Part shown: one piece after another, positions 1 through 11,337 of the stretch | Layout: every line of letters begins with the position of its first letter | Position numbering within the stretch: position 1 is the first letter of the stretch | Assembly (NCBI GenBank): GCA_003439945.1 | Contig: QVRM01005978.1 | Span: 1-64,000 of the forward strand | Source of the DNA: Dermanyssus gallinae | Lineage: Eukaryota > Arthropoda > Arachnida > Mesostigmata > Dermanyssidae | DNA length: 64,000 nt | Direction: 5' to 3' | Position numbers and translations under genes: made by a program | Notes under the pieces: generated by a model | The model's database searches: none | Seen by the model: only the letters and a program-made list of their open reading frames with translations | Told to the model about the DNA's origin: nothing

Positions 1-189
1 GTAGCTGTATTGCTCTTGTTGTTGTAGCTGTTATTGCTGTTGTTGTTGTTGTAGCTATTATTGCTCTTGTTGTTGTAGCTGTTATTGCTGTTGTTGTTGT
101 TGTAGCTATTATTGCTCTTGTTGTTGTAGCTGTTATTGCTCTTGTTGTTGTTGTAGCTGTTATTGCTGCTGTTGTAGCTGTTACCGCTC
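1..189. repeat. 51-bp minisatellite, cut by the window edge
   Basis: A 51 bp compound unit made of a 24 bp half (GTAGCTATTATTGCTCTTG...) and a 27 bp half (GTAGCTGTTATTGCTGTTG...) is repeated about three and a half times, ending in shorter degenerate units near 189. The first copy lacks one T, which shifts the frame. The unit is 17 codons long, so both strands stay open: Asn/Ser/Tyr-rich on minus, Val/Ala/Ile-rich on plus. The array continues beyond the left edge. Confidence 0.92.
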
Positions 190-958
190 GTTCTGGTACG
201 GGGCTGCTTCCCGGCCGGCCGGTCGATCGTGCCGATCCATCGAACAGTTTTAGTGAAAGGCGCCAACTTTAACTGAGTCTTGGAGGCCAGCTGCCAACAA
301 CAACAACAACAGCAACAGCAGCGGCGGCGACGGGGTGGCGGCCGCATCACGCTACAGCCGCGATCCCGCAACCGTCAACCAATCGACCTACCTACACCTA
401 CCTACCTACCTAGCGACGCCTACCCACGAACGAACCAACCAACCAACCAGGCAGGCAGGCAGGCAACGACAACGTCAGCTACCAACCGCAACAACAGCAG
501 AATCAACGACAGCGCGCTGTTGTCTCTACCTCAAGTTCTTCGGCCAGCACTTCGGCTAGTACTTCGGCTTCTCGTGCTCGGTGCCGCCGCTGCTGCCGCA
601 AGTTCTGAAGCTCTTGCAGATGCCTCTACAGTGGCTATTGGTCGCGTATAGCGTATTGCCGTTCATGATGATGATGATGATGATGATGACGGTTCTAGTG
701 CTGGTGGTGGTGGTGGTGATGGCGATGTTGGTGGTGTAGCTGCTGCTGCTGCTGTTGTTGCTGCTGGTTTGGTATCTACCGCTGCTGCTGACGCCGCCGC
801 CGCCGACGACGACGACGACGACAACGACAACGACGCTGCCGTGGTCAGGCTGCGGATACGGAAGGTCTGACCTATCGAGAGCGCGAGCCACATACGCAGA
901 TGCGTAAAGCATGTATTACATATCCTGTATGATGATTATCATGATGATGATAACGAAT
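190..958. other. Mixed sequence with short simple repeats, no gene seen
   Basis: Contains a CAA/CAG run near 296-325, CCTA and AACC/GGCA tetranucleotide runs at 384-463, GAT and GGT runs at 665-724, and GCC/GAC runs at 785-835. Open frames on both strands are low-complexity products of these runs. Confidence 0.75.
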
Positions 959-1260
959 CCAGCAACACCACCAACAACATCAACATCAACGTCAACAACA
1001 ACAGTAACAACAAAGACAGCAACAACACCACCACAAACACAACAATATAAAAAACACCAGCACAAACAACAATAACAACAGCAACAACACCAACAGAAAC
1101 AACAATATAAACAACACCAACAGAAACAATACCAGCAGAAATAACACCAGCAAAAACAACAACAACAACAACAACACCAACAGAAACAACGCCAGCAGAA
1201 ACAACAACAGCAACAACAACAACAACAACAACAACATAGACAACATCAATAACAACACCG
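959..1260. repeat. Degenerate CAA/CAG-rich tract
   Basis: About 300 bp of CAA, CAG and CACCAA words, interrupted several times by an AACAATATAAA-type word and by CAACAGAAACAAC segments that recur every 20-40 bp. The minus strand reads as a long Leu/Phe run, which has no resemblance to a real membrane protein. Confidence 0.9.
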
Positions 1261-1763
1261 CCACACGTCGGAACGGCGACGACGTGACGCCGAAGACTAC
1301 GGCGCGGCTGCCGAACACCTCAAAATGAAGCGCGCGCCACCAGTGGCAAAAAACGGCAATGATGATGAGGAGAACGGCGGGCGGCCGAAGCCTCCAACCG
1401 ACGTCGGAGACTTAACCGAACCCAAAAGACAAGAAAGAGAGAGAGAATGGAAGAAAGTTTGAACAAAAAAAATTGAGAGGGCGAGATAGAGAGAGAGAGA
1501 CAGAGAAACCGAACAAAAGCAAAAGTCGTCAGGCGGCAAAATGCGAATGGCGCGGCCAGCCACTGAGGTGGTGTCGGCGTCAGCGGCGCCTCTTAAACCA
1601 AAATGCCATCTCAATCCCTCTTCGCCCCCCTCCCCCGCCCCCCCACCCCACCGGCACCTCATTTCGTCTCTCTTTCCCTGTCTTTCTCTCTCACACTTCT
1701 CTCTTGTTTTTTTGTCTCCCACTTCTAATGTCCCTCTACCGGTGCAGACGGTTTGTCTGGTTT
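1261..1763. other. GA-rich and unique sequence, no gene seen
   Basis: Purine-rich stretches with GAGA runs occur at about 1430-1505, followed by a pyrimidine-rich stretch from about 1615. No conserved protein or RNA was recognised. Confidence 0.6.
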
Positions 1764-1812
<49 letters not shown>

Positions 1813-1816
1813 TTTA
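1764..1816. repeat. Compound (TC)n(TA)n(T)n microsatellite
   Basis: A TC run (from 1764) passes directly into a TA run (about 1782-1804) and then a T run (to 1816). Confidence 0.95.
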
Positions 1817-1929
1817 ATCTTCCCTTTTAGTACTTGCGTTAACCTCCCTTTTAGCTTAGTGCTGCTATGATGTGCTACTTCGGTCGGTCGGCGGCTTCTT
1901 GGTGTCTTTGCACGGAACTTCGTCGTCGG

Positions 1930-1930
<1 letters not shown>

Positions 1931-1967
<37 letters not shown>

Positions 1968-1968
1968 A
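1931..1968. repeat. (AT)n microsatellite
   Basis: Uninterrupted TA dinucleotides for about 32 bp, with ATAAA at the left edge. Confidence 0.95.
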
Positions 1969-2914
1969 GGTATATCGATAGATATATAGGCCCATATAAA
2001 GATCGACACATAGATAGGCAACAGCGATTGCGATGAAGGTGGTCAGTCAATTTAGCGATAGGTGCCCATATACCCCTGCCCCCGTCACTCAGCCCAGCAA
2101 CAGCGGCGTTTAGCTTTGCCGTTGTGTACTCGCGCGACTTTGCTCCTGTTTTTGCTTGTGTTTTTTTCATTGACGTACCACACGTTACGTTACGGAATCA
2201 CCACAGCCAACCGCAACCGGCACAATATAGTCGTTAGCCTATTATCGCTAATTTAACTATAGCAAGAGCAGCTACTATACACTACTTCCTCCTAGATTAG
2301 CAGCTTTTGCTAGTAGTAGTAGTAATAGCTGTAAAAAAAAAAAGTAGTGAGTCTGCTGCTAACCCTCACTCTGAGCGGCTTCAGTGTGAACTTCGCTCGT
2401 ATAATCGGTGAAAAGTGCAGAAGTTTTTAGCCTGAGGCCCTAAGCTGCGGCCTGACCCTACCGCACTCGGTAACTGCGTTAGACAACTCAGACTAGCCTC
2501 AGCATTCGTTCGACACCACAATCCCGGAGAACACCCGACACGGCGTTCGCTCAGGCCGCTCAGCACATGACTTAATTCAAACCCATTTAACCTAAGCTGA
2601 AATCTCAGAAACAAGCTCACAGTGCATGGCAATCCTACTTGACGTCTGAAAAATTGATTTGAACTCTAATCATCTCATTAAAGTGTACAAAAGACGCACT
2701 AGATGTAAGGGAATGACTCGGAAAGCGATAGGGATCACGTTTCTACCCACACGGACGCTAACATGGGTATCAAATGCGTGAAGGTACTTTCCTCCAACGT
2801 AGAAGAATCACTGAAGCAGGGCAGTGTATGCGCGTGTGTAAGTCTATGTCCATTCAAGTTGCTGTTGGTATTTTTTTCTTCTGTTCCCTCCCATTTTCAC
2901 TTTACACTAACGAC
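1969..2914. other. Mostly unique sequence, no gene seen
   Basis: About 950 bp with only small repeats (TAG run near 2309-2326, A run at 2333-2343). The 2380-2640 part is free of simple repeats and open on the minus strand for 83 codons, but no recognisable motif is present. Confidence 0.6.
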
Positions 2915-2941
2915 GATAATAATAATAATAATAATAATAAT
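2915..2941. repeat. (ATA)n microsatellite
   Basis: Nine or so ATA units; a reverse-oriented (ATT)n partner lies 160 bp downstream at 3104-3132. Confidence 0.93.
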
Positions 2942-3103
2942 TGCAAGTTATTGCATGTTAAACGATGTTACAGTTGTGAGGCCAGAACGTATTATTGCAA
3001 AGTTTTTTAAAATAATAAGTTCACTCCATGGCGCCTAAAATAGATGCCGCGTTCCCTTTGCAAACGGCCAAGGACAACGCTTGCCTCAAGAATTGACCTC
3101 AAG

Positions 3104-3132
3104 AATTATTATTATTATTATTATTATTATTA
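3104..3132. repeat. (ATT)n microsatellite
   Basis: About nine ATT units, followed by A-rich sequence and a short AATAATAATAA tail near 3157-3168. Confidence 0.93.
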
Positions 3133-4698
3133 AAGTAAAAAATCATATTAAAAAAGAATAATAATAAGTTTACTGAGCCCCTGACCCTAAATTCATTTCT
3201 TTCATGGTCTCTTCTTCAATCTCCATTGCGGGCAGACCGCAATCTTCCCGATCACCTCCACTCTTGCAGCAAAACTCAGCACACAAACAGACCCACCAAC
3301 AGTTGAGCAAAGCAACAACTCAACGAGCAACAAGCGACCCACCCCTTCCCCCACGCAGGCAGAGATACATTGCAGTCGCCGCCACCGGCAAACTTGACAC
3401 ACAGACAGATGCCTCCGTATGGATGACCCTGTTAACCACCAATGTAATCATCAGCATTATCTGTTCATCATCATCATCATCATCATCGCCATCATCATCA
3501 TCATTATCTCATCGTAGTCTAAGTCTGTAGCCGCAGGAACAAATCGCAGTAGTACTGTAGTTCTACTACCACTGCTAGTAGTAGTAGTAAACTTATCTGT
3601 GGTGTTTTTATTAGTTTGTTGTTGTTGTTGTCGTCGTTGTTGATTATCATCTAATTAGTCGGGCGGTGACATTCCTAATATGTTGAGGACCTCGTCGTCG
3701 TTGTCGTCGTCCGGCGTTTGCAGAAACGCCAGCGGCACCAATGCGATCACCAGGTCACAGCAACGACAGCATCTAGGATAGTCAGTCGACGCGCCCACAT
3801 CAAGATGCAGAAGGCATCCAAAGGCGTCCAGAAAGTCGCCAATAGTTTAGCTTAATAGGAATTATTTTGGTTAGTTATAGTTAGATAGTTAGTTAGTTAA
3901 CTTTATAGTAGGCTGACTTTAGTCCTATGCGACGGCGGCGGTGGCGGCTGCAGACACCAATCGAGAGGGAGTTGTGGCCGCCAATCCGAACGCAGATGGG
4001 GCAGCACTCTAGACGGCGACGCGGCGAAGAAATGTGGCCGAGAAATTCGACAGCTCAACTCTGATAACGTGATGACGCGCCGACTGATTGTGCTGCTATG
4101 TGCTGTTAGTAGCGCGCTGCTGCTGCTGCTGATGCTGCTGCGTCAAATGACTACTGGGCGATGGCTGAAGGGGCTGAAGCCGATATCTCGTCCCTCGTCT
4201 TCAGACGAGATCGGATCAAAGAATCTCAATCTCTCCATCCATATATCTTTATCTTACTCTACTTTCTCTCTCTCTCCCGGTGTCTCTCCATCTATCGTCC
4301 TCGCTCTCCCTCTATGTTTTTATTATGGCTTTAGTCTGTCTACCCGTCTGTCTGCGAGTATGCGATGATTCGGGGGCGCCACTCTACTGCCCCCCGATGG
4401 TCGCCCGATGCCCCGGCAGCCGCCGCCCTTGCCGATGCCACTGCCGCAACGAGATCATAGTGAAGAACAACCCTCGGCGAAGGTCAAGTCAGAACCTCAC
4501 TCCCTCTATGACTACATATATGGCCTCCGTCACACCGTCACACGACTCTGCCTACCTGCCATATCGACTGGAGAGGTTTCTGAGGTTTGAGACAAGGCAA
4601 TAGTCTGCCAGTACACCCACCGCACCCCATCTCTGCCAAGATCTTTTCGGCTCTGGTACGCCTGATACGCCTAATGGCCAACCGGACCAACAATGTAT
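3133..4698. other. Unique sequence with short triplet runs, no gene seen
   Basis: Includes a CAT run at 3466-3510, TAG and GTT runs at 3576-3645, TTAG tetranucleotides near 3883-3900, a CTG run at 4110-4141 and a pyrimidine-rich CTCT stretch at 4255-4315. No open frame has a recognisable domain. Confidence 0.6.
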
Positions 4699-4850
4699 TG
4701 TCGTTGTTGGTGGTGCTGCTGTTGTTGTTACCGTTACTTTTACTGTTGTTGTTGCTGTTGTTGTTACTGTTGCTGCTGTTGTTGTTGTTGCTGTTGTTAC
4801 CGTTACCGTTACTGTTGTTGTTGCTGTTGTTGCTGTTCTTGTTGTGGTGT
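4699..4850. repeat. GTT/GCT-rich tract with ACCGTTA interruptions
   Basis: About 150 bp of GTT, GCT and TTA words. Read as poly-Leu or poly-Cys on plus and as poly-Asn or poly-Thr on minus, so the several open frames over it are repeat artefacts. Confidence 0.93.
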
Positions 4851-5154
4851 CTCGGGGGACTCGAATAGCCCTCACGATGTCTAGCTGCCACTGGCCGACT
4901 CTGGACAGAGCCATAACAACCGGTGTCACCATCGACACCCCATCAGCGGCATTAACGGCAACACTTCAATCGTGGACACCAACCGGAGGCTAGATAGACA
5001 CTTACTGCATGCTCAACAACAACAGCAGCAGCAGCAGCGTATGCAGAGCGGCAATGTCGATGACGGTGACGATCCGAAACGCCGCCACTCTCCCGTTGAC
5101 TCGGGCAAGCCTGCTTAATTCGGCGACAATTCCGCCGTCGTGATCGCCCGACCT
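4851..5154. other. Short unique segment, no gene seen
   Basis: Contains a CAG run near 5016-5040. Nothing else was recognised. Confidence 0.55.
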
Positions 5155-5262
5155 TGTTGCTGTTGTTGTTGTTTTTGTCGTTGTTATTGTGGTTGTTTTT
5201 GTTGTTATTATGGTTGTCACTGTTACTGCTATTGTTGTCGTCATTGTTGTTGTTGTTGTCCG
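5155..5262. repeat. GTT/GTC-rich tract
   Basis: Degenerate run of GTT with GTC, ATT and GGT substitutions, the same class as 4699-4850. Confidence 0.92.
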
Positions 5263-5375
5263 CGGTGCTGCTGATGTACGTCAATAAACATTGATTGGCT
5301 AGCTGACGACGGACGGATGGACGGACGAGCGGTCCAACAAAGGCGATCTGTTGAATGCGTTATCTCATACACGCA

Positions 5376-5405
5376 TATCTATCTATCTATCTATCTATCT
5401 ATCTA
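5376..5405. repeat. (TATC)n tetranucleotide repeat
   Basis: About seven TATC units, continuing as degenerate TGTC/TATC words to about 5450. Confidence 0.93.
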
Positions 5406-5890
5406 CCTGTCTATTTGTCTATCTCGATGTCTGTCTGTGCATACTGTCTGAGGCACGAAGATGAAAGAGAAACAGAAAGAAGAAGAAGAAGAGAAGAGCG
5501 TACCGCAACTAGGAAGAAAAACAAGAACCTCGAACCTCCAAGCTTATCTAGCCGCACCTCACGGTCTCTTCTTCTCGCACAAGCCCAATGTGACGCAGTC
5601 ACGTCGCCCACAAGATGATCCAGATATCCAGACAGCTAGTCGGTCCACTAACTAACCAGCGAGTTCAGCTGGCTATTTAGTTAGCAGCCACCTTTTTCCC
5701 TCCACAGCTATTGTAGCTGCTTGTGCTGGTGCTGCTGCTGCGAGCATGGCTGTCGGTGTTGTCTATTGGTGAGACTTCAATCAAGATGACTTCAGCGAGA
5801 GACGTCTTCTTCTATCGTTTCTTCTTCGGCATCGATGCCTCGTACCATCAGCCAGCTACTGGCAGCTACTCGGCAAAGTCGCACGCATGT

Positions 5891-5898
<8 letters not shown>

Positions 5899-5936
<38 letters not shown>
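5899..5936. repeat. (AT)n microsatellite
   Basis: About 38 bp of AT preceded by a short CA run. Confidence 0.95.
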
Positions 5937-5938
<2 letters not shown>

Positions 5939-7058
5939 TGTACATGATTAAATAAAGCATGACAAATTATACGTGCATATCTCAGAGTCACAAATTATTT
6001 AGGACTGCTATCAAAACTACACACCTACGATATTGATGAACGGATACATTCTGTGAGGACGGTGATTAAAATATGTTTCAAGTCATACGTCGGTAAACGC
6101 CCTAAAGCTGTTTGCGCTTTGTACCTATCGTGCCGTTAGCTAAGCCGGAAGCCATACGCCTTCCGTCCAATTACGTTGCAGACTCTAGTGGAGAGCACAG
6201 AGTGGCTGAGCCGGAGAGGACAAGAAAATCACAGCGAAGACACCGAGTCCCACCAACGCCGCCAATGGAACGAACACATTATCATGGCCGAAGCGCCGAA
6301 CGCAACAGCGTGGCCTTGCCGAAGGCGATGATACACAAACATACACCGGCCCACGCACACACACATATACATATAGGCGGCCAAACAACCCAATAATAAT
6401 AATTATACTAATACGAAGTCTCTTCTGCTCAGCTTCAACTGCCAGCGACGATGGCAGAGTAATTAGCCGAACGGAGGGAAGCCTCAAGGAGCTCCGCGAA
6501 AGCCTTACGTAGCAATTCGATAATGTTTTCTCTGTGGAGCCGAATCAAGGGTTGTCTGTCATGCGCATACGCAGAGTTTCTCCTCTAAAATGCCATCTAG
6601 TGTTCACTCGAGCCCTCACGACCGTGTGATGACCGACAACACTCAGTTGATCAACCGTCGTAATTAGGATTGGGGTTGTCATCGATTCGATTTAGCTCGA
6701 TAATGATGTTCACGGTAACGGTAGTAGACTGTCAGTGCTACAATACAACAATAATGAGAAATGCTTCGACATATAGACATAACTGATTGAATTTTTAGAA
6801 TTTGCCATTTGAAACTCTGATCTAGGGGAATTTCTCCGCCAATGTCCTCCAACTGAAGCGCTTCGGTGTCCCGATCCCCAGCTATGCTCGATAACGTCAA
6901 AGCACTATTGCCAGAAGGGAGTACGTAGTGAGTTGGTAGTGCTAGGTTTGACAGCAGCCTACTCCTGTGTCCCTCTGGATACCGTCGCTTCATAGTTTCC
7001 AGGACAAGCTGGATACGTGTGGTTATCCGTTGCTGCGTCTTGACTTTAGGTATTCAAC
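5937..7058. other. Non-repetitive island
   Basis: About 1.1 kb with very little simple repeat (a short CACA run near 6353-6370 and ATAATA near 6393). It holds the minus-strand candidate exon described separately; nothing else was recognised. Confidence 0.6.
6679..7053 (-). other. Candidate exon or relic with one ankyrin-like unit
   Basis: An open stretch runs on the minus strand from just after a stop codon near 7056 to 6679, free of microsatellite content. Its first ATG is at 6993. Within it, 6915-6817 encodes exactly 33 residues of the form SGNSALTLSSIAGD followed by TEALQLEDIGGEI. This matches the ankyrin pattern (G-x-T-x-L-x-L-x-x-x-x-G-x, then L-x-L and a G-G/A pair), with one extra residue before the final GG. 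Only one unit is visible, and the helix-1 TPLH core reads SALT. A possible acceptor AG lies near 7026, but no good GT donor follows the unit. It could be a diverged exon, a decayed copy or chance. Confidence 0.2.
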
Positions 7059-7098
7059 ACCATCATCATCGTCGTCGTCGTCGTCGTCGCCGCCGCCA
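7059..7098. repeat. (CAT)n(CGT)n(CGC)n triplet run
   Basis: Three adjoining pure triplet blocks that differ stepwise by one base, as expected from slippage after point substitution. Confidence 0.92.
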
Positions 7099-7793
7099 TA
7101 GATACCCGGCCCTCGCTGCCGGTGTCATCGTGATGTGACGGTCGACAGGACAGCCCTAATACGGTCCAACACAAAGTGTTCAATCGATCGACCTATCAAC
7201 GAGTCATCTCTGCTTACCGTTATTACCCTGCTGCTGTACTATTGCCGCCGAAAGATCATAAATGTACGCGCTGCCAGCCAATTCAAGCAGCAGATGGCGG
7301 GATTGTCGGGTAACGAGAGAGGCAAAAGTCATGAGCCAATGACATGAGCTTCCGCCGAACCTAAGCAGATACAAGCGTCTCAAACACTTGGCCTGCAACC
7401 GTTAGCGACGGTGACACCGACAACGGCCGCAATCCAACAGTCTCCAGCGACAGCGGAAAGACCGACTTCGCTGTTGTCGTAGAATAAAGCGAAGCGTATT
7501 CATAGGGCGGCGTCGATAGTGGTGGTTATGGTAAGCATCATTGTGGTGAGTGCCGCAAGTGGTAGAGGCAATTGCTGTTGCTGTAGTAGTAGTAGTAGTA
7601 GTAGTAGTAATGGTTGTTGAAGTAGAAGTACCATTGACTTCGGTACTGCGAACGTTGTAATCGTGGCAATAATGCCAAAGAACAGTTACCAGTGCAGCAT
7701 GATGGCAATGGTAATGATGAGACGGAGAAAAAGTCGAGAAGAAAATACTTCGGTAGGAGGATCAACCTGGTATTTTACCAGGTAGTAGATTTA
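7099..7793. other. Mostly unique sequence, no gene seen
   Basis: Apart from a GTA run at 7583-7610 the sequence is unique. Open frames of 60-75 codons lack recognisable motifs. Confidence 0.6.
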
Positions 7794-7917
7794 ACAGCAA
7801 CAACAACTACAACAACAAGAACAACAATAACAACAGCAGCAGCAGCGACAACAGCCACAACAATAGTAACAACAACAACAACAACAACGACGACGACAAC
7901 AGCAGCAGCAACAACTC
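7794..7917. repeat. CAA/CAG/ACG triplet tract
   Basis: Compound tract of CAA, CAG, GAC and CAATAA words. The overlapping plus-strand open frame is poly-Thr/Ala from this tract. Confidence 0.92.
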
Positions 7918-8763
7918 AGTTGCGTGACAAGTCGGGGCAAGATGTCTCGGCGGGCCACCTGAACCATCCAAAAAACGAACGAAATGCTATGATGGGCCAG
8001 CCAGTGGTCACGAAAGTAGCAATTGAGGCATCATGGCACGGGACCAATGGGCACGCGTCATGCGTCTCGATTTGCAGAATTACAGTGTGTGTGTATATCT
8101 GCGTCTGTTTTTTTTACTCGGCAATGCTTCTTCGTTTGATTCGCTTCGTTCTCCTTCCGCTGACGGAACGTTTTTCGTGAAAAACGTCAGCCTCCGATTG
8201 AAGTATCGAATTGAATTGACGGGGCCACCCGTAATGGGCCACCATGGCTGCTGTTGCTGCCTCTGATGCTGCTGCTGACGTCAACGACGACGACACAGCG
8301 CCGACGTCATGAGTACTCGACCAAGCTATCTGTCGCCGCTACAATAGTCGCAAGTTATAGAGTAACAGTTTTACCACTAATACAACTACTTTTACTATTA
8401 CAATCATTGGTGCTAACAGCACAGAGTAGCACAGCAGCAGCAGCAACAACACCACATTCCCATGAGGGATTCTGTCGCCCACCTTGTGTGTGTGTGTGTC
8501 ATTCATTCCTCCTTCTAAGGAGGCAGGAGCAGGCTGTTCTCACTGTTCTTCACGTGCCCCCGCTGCGTCCTCCGCTCTCGCCCCCTTCTCACAAATACGT
8601 TATTACACACACACACACACGCACAGAGACCAGTCAGAGTACTCAGTCGTCTACGAATAATAGGCATTAATAGACAGATGCATACGTTAGGCAACTGGTG
8701 ATGTTACCAACCACGGAAAGCGATCCGAGACCCAATCACCATTCTCTCTACCTCTTTGCTTTG
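7918..8763. other. Mostly unique sequence, no gene seen
   Basis: Short TG run at 8486-8500 and AC run at 8604-8620; small CAG and CTG runs near 8254-8290 and 8431-8448. No recognisable gene. Confidence 0.6.
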
Positions 8764-8899
8764 TTTCTCTCCGCACTTCGTTCTCTTGCGCTCCCCGTTT
8801 CTCTCCGTATTTCGTTCTCGTGTGTGTCTCGTTTCTCTCCGTATTTCGTTCTTTTGTGCGTCTCGTTTCTCTCCGTATTTCGGTCTCTCGTTACTCGGT
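8764..8899. repeat. 34-bp minisatellite, four copies
   Basis: Four head-to-tail copies start at 8764, 8798, 8832 and 8866. Each begins TTTCTCTCCG and continues with a TATTTCGTTCT-type core. Copies 2 and 3 are nearly identical; 1 and 4 are diverged. The unit length is not a multiple of three, so the array appears in all three plus frames as a shifted Phe/Ser/Arg-rich peptide. That argues it is not coding. Confidence 0.95.
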
Positions 8900-9597
8900 C
8901 TACGTTACTCGGCGTACGTACATACGTACGTCGCTTATACGTAATTATCGAAGGACTACTCCTCCTTCCCAGCGGGAACAGACGGTCGGATGGACGGACG
9001 GACGAACGAACGAACGAAGCAACTCACGGACGAGCTTCAGTCGGCCGCACTGACTCGCCGGCTGCCTGACCCAGTCGCTGCCGCTCAATGCCGGGAGACG
9101 CGCCAATCCCGCCGGTGGTGGCGGCAGCGGTAACGGCGATCGTGGACAGAAAATTGACGTCGCTGGACCACCGTGCTGTTGCTGCCGCTGCTGCTACGGC
9201 AGCAGCCGAAACAGATTCTCCTGCTACAGACCGTGCCATTGCCTCAGCGACAACCAATGCGATGTCCAATGATGACGACGACGATGAGGACGACTCCTCC
9301 TTAGGCCTTCGGCGGCCTTCGTAGGTTTGCCCGGCGGCGGCCGCTTGCCCACCCGCCCGCCCGTTTCTCCGTGCCATGTTCATTATCTTCAGCTTCGACG
9401 ACTTTGGAGGTCTGTATGTCCGCCTGTCTGTCAGTCTGTCAGTCTGCCTAGCTGGTTGGCTGTCTATGATCTGTGTGCCCGATCTATCTCTGTTCGACGG
9501 CATCAGCCAGCGCAGCTACGCCGGCAGCAGCAGCAGCAGCGGCAGCAATGATGAAGACGACTTAATTTCACTTCGTTGCGTCATCATGGTATTGATC
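8900..9597. other. Unique sequence with short tetra- and trinucleotide runs
   Basis: GGAC/GAAC tetranucleotides at 8986-9018, a CTG/CAG patch at 9171-9215, GTCTGTCA repeats near 9425-9450 and CAG at 9526-9547. No gene recognised. Confidence 0.6.
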
Positions 9598-9664
9598 ATG
9601 ATGAAGACGCAGATGCTGATGATGCTGATGGTGATAATCGGCATCAACAGCATCGTCATCATCG

Positions 9665-9695
<31 letters not shown>

Positions 9696-9715
9696 TATTA
9701 TTATCATCATCACCA
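9598..9715. repeat. ATG/CAT-rich triplet tract
   Basis: Degenerate GAT/ATG words pass into a nearly pure CAT run at about 9655-9713. One plus frame reads as poly-His and another as poly-Ile; the minus strand reads as poly-Met. These are repeat artefacts. Confidence 0.93.
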
Positions 9716-9785
9716 CCAGCACGGCCGTCATCACTGTCTAGTCAAAGCGTGCCGGATGAACGGATAGCCACCGCTGAGAACAAGA

Positions 9786-9962
9786 ATCGCAGCAGCAGCA
9801 GCAGCATCAGCAACAACAAAATCATGCGCAGCAACCCCAACATCAGCATTAGCAGCACTAGCACGAAAAAATAGCAAACAACAATTACAACAACAGTGGC
9901 ACTGCCAGCATACACAAAAACAACTACAACAACAACAACAACACTGGCACGGCTACTACCAG
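9786..9962. repeat. CAG/CAA/CACTGGCA-rich tract
   Basis: CAG runs, then CAA runs with recurring ACTGGCAC-type and AGCACTAGCA words. Confidence 0.88.
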
Positions 9963-10540
9963 TAGCACCAGTAGTAATAGCATGCCAGCGAAATCGAGTA
10001 TGGCCCGTTGTTGCTCTGCGAAATCAACATACGACGACCTCCGACGAGATGAGCACAGGCTAATGAGAATGAGAAAGACTACTTCTGCGCACCGTTGTGC
10101 TGCTCTGCCTAACTCCCGCCTTGAAGTGGCTAGGGCATCTGGCCATCCTTGGTGGGCGGCAAATGGTGAATGAGATCAATGTTGAAGCACGGCGTGAGGC
10201 CGCCGCTAAGGTCTGTACTTTCTCAACGTACAGGACTATGCTGCTTCGTTCAACGCCAGCAAATACTGTATGTAGAGTTTGCAGCAGAAGCAGCGGTGGA
10301 GCAAATGTAGCAGTCGTGGAGACATACGACGAAATTCCGCTCTCACCCAGCACGCGACGCCGATTTTGCGTCGCTCGTGCTGATGCAGGAGTCAGTCACT
10401 GCCCAAGAGTATCGCCGAAGGCTCATCAGCAATCGCTTTCGTCCGACTGAAACGACGAGATGAAACCGAGACGAGAAAGAAGACCGAGGCGAATAAAAGT
10501 CGCTCGACCTGAAGCCTAAAGATTCTTTTCATTTTCATTC
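9963..10540. other. Non-repetitive segment with an unrecognised open frame
   Basis: A plus-strand open stretch from about 10077 to 10450 has balanced composition and no simple repeat, but it has no ATG near its start (one is in frame further in). The minus strand is open over the same bases too. No domain recognised; chance in GC-richer sequence is the simplest explanation. Confidence 0.4.
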
Positions 10541-10640
10541 GTTGTCAACATCAACAACAACAACAAGAACACACAACAGCAGACCCAGCAACAATAAGAA
10601 CAACAACGACGGCAACAACAGCAACAAGAACAATGACGAT
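10541..10640. repeat. CAA-rich tract
   Basis: Degenerate CAA with CAG, AAC and GAC substitutions. Confidence 0.88.
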
Positions 10641-11225
10641 AAGAGTGGTCGTACTCGCAGAAGTCCACCATCCCAAAGTCCCCCCACCTCTAAGAGCTCT
10701 CAAGGGAGGAATGGGCTAAAAGTGAGCTGATTCGTTCTCTCGCAGGAACAACGAACGGCACCTTGAGGAGATCAGACAGGATCGAACCACTAGCTGGCTA
10801 GGTCGGACCTTCAAACAGCTGCTGTCGATGTCGAATAAACTCCCCCCCGATAAAAGAATAAGAAGACAAAGAAACAAAACTAGGATAGGCTACGCGCAAG
10901 GCCTGCGCGACCAAGGCGCGCAGGCCAAGTTGAAGCCGCACGGGACACAACACTAGAGTAGAGTAAATAACGGGAAATGTGAGAGTGAAAACGAGAAGGC
11001 AGGCCAACGAAAGCTGCCTCTCGCTGCTCGTTGAGCGCTGTCGTTGACATCGACGGGCTGACACGAGCGATCCATCCGGCCATCACGTGCACAGCAACAC
11101 CGATATCCTCTGTTTCGTTGCGTGCCCCTTCTTAAGATTCCTTCCTCCTCACCACGAGCCGTCATCGTCGCATTTCCTTACCGATTTTCATATACTACTA
11201 TCACCTCTGCTACTCCTACTACTAC
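10641..11225. other. Unique sequence, no gene seen
   Basis: Little simple repeat, apart from a short ACTACTACT patch near 11200-11226. Open frames of 70-88 codons on the minus strand overlap one another in different phases, as expected by chance. Confidence 0.55.
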
Positions 11226-11337
11226 GACATGTTGATGTTATTGTTGTTGTTGTCGTCGTCGTTATTGTTGTTGTTGTCGGTGGTGACAAAAACACCATAC
11301 GACGACGACGACGACGACGACGCAGCAGCAGCACAGC
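11226..11337. repeat. GTT tract followed by GAC/CAG tract
   Basis: GTT/GTC run at about 11231-11282, then a pure GAC run and a CAG run at 11301-11335. Confidence 0.92.

Noticed and set aside
1..189. CRISPR-like alternation of repeats
   Set aside because: The intervening pieces are themselves near-identical repeat halves, not unique spacers, and the context is a eukaryotic minisatellite.
3883..3900. TTAG-type repeats as telomeric sequence
   Set aside because: Only a few TTAG units occur, not the TTAGG or TTAGGG arrays of telomeres.
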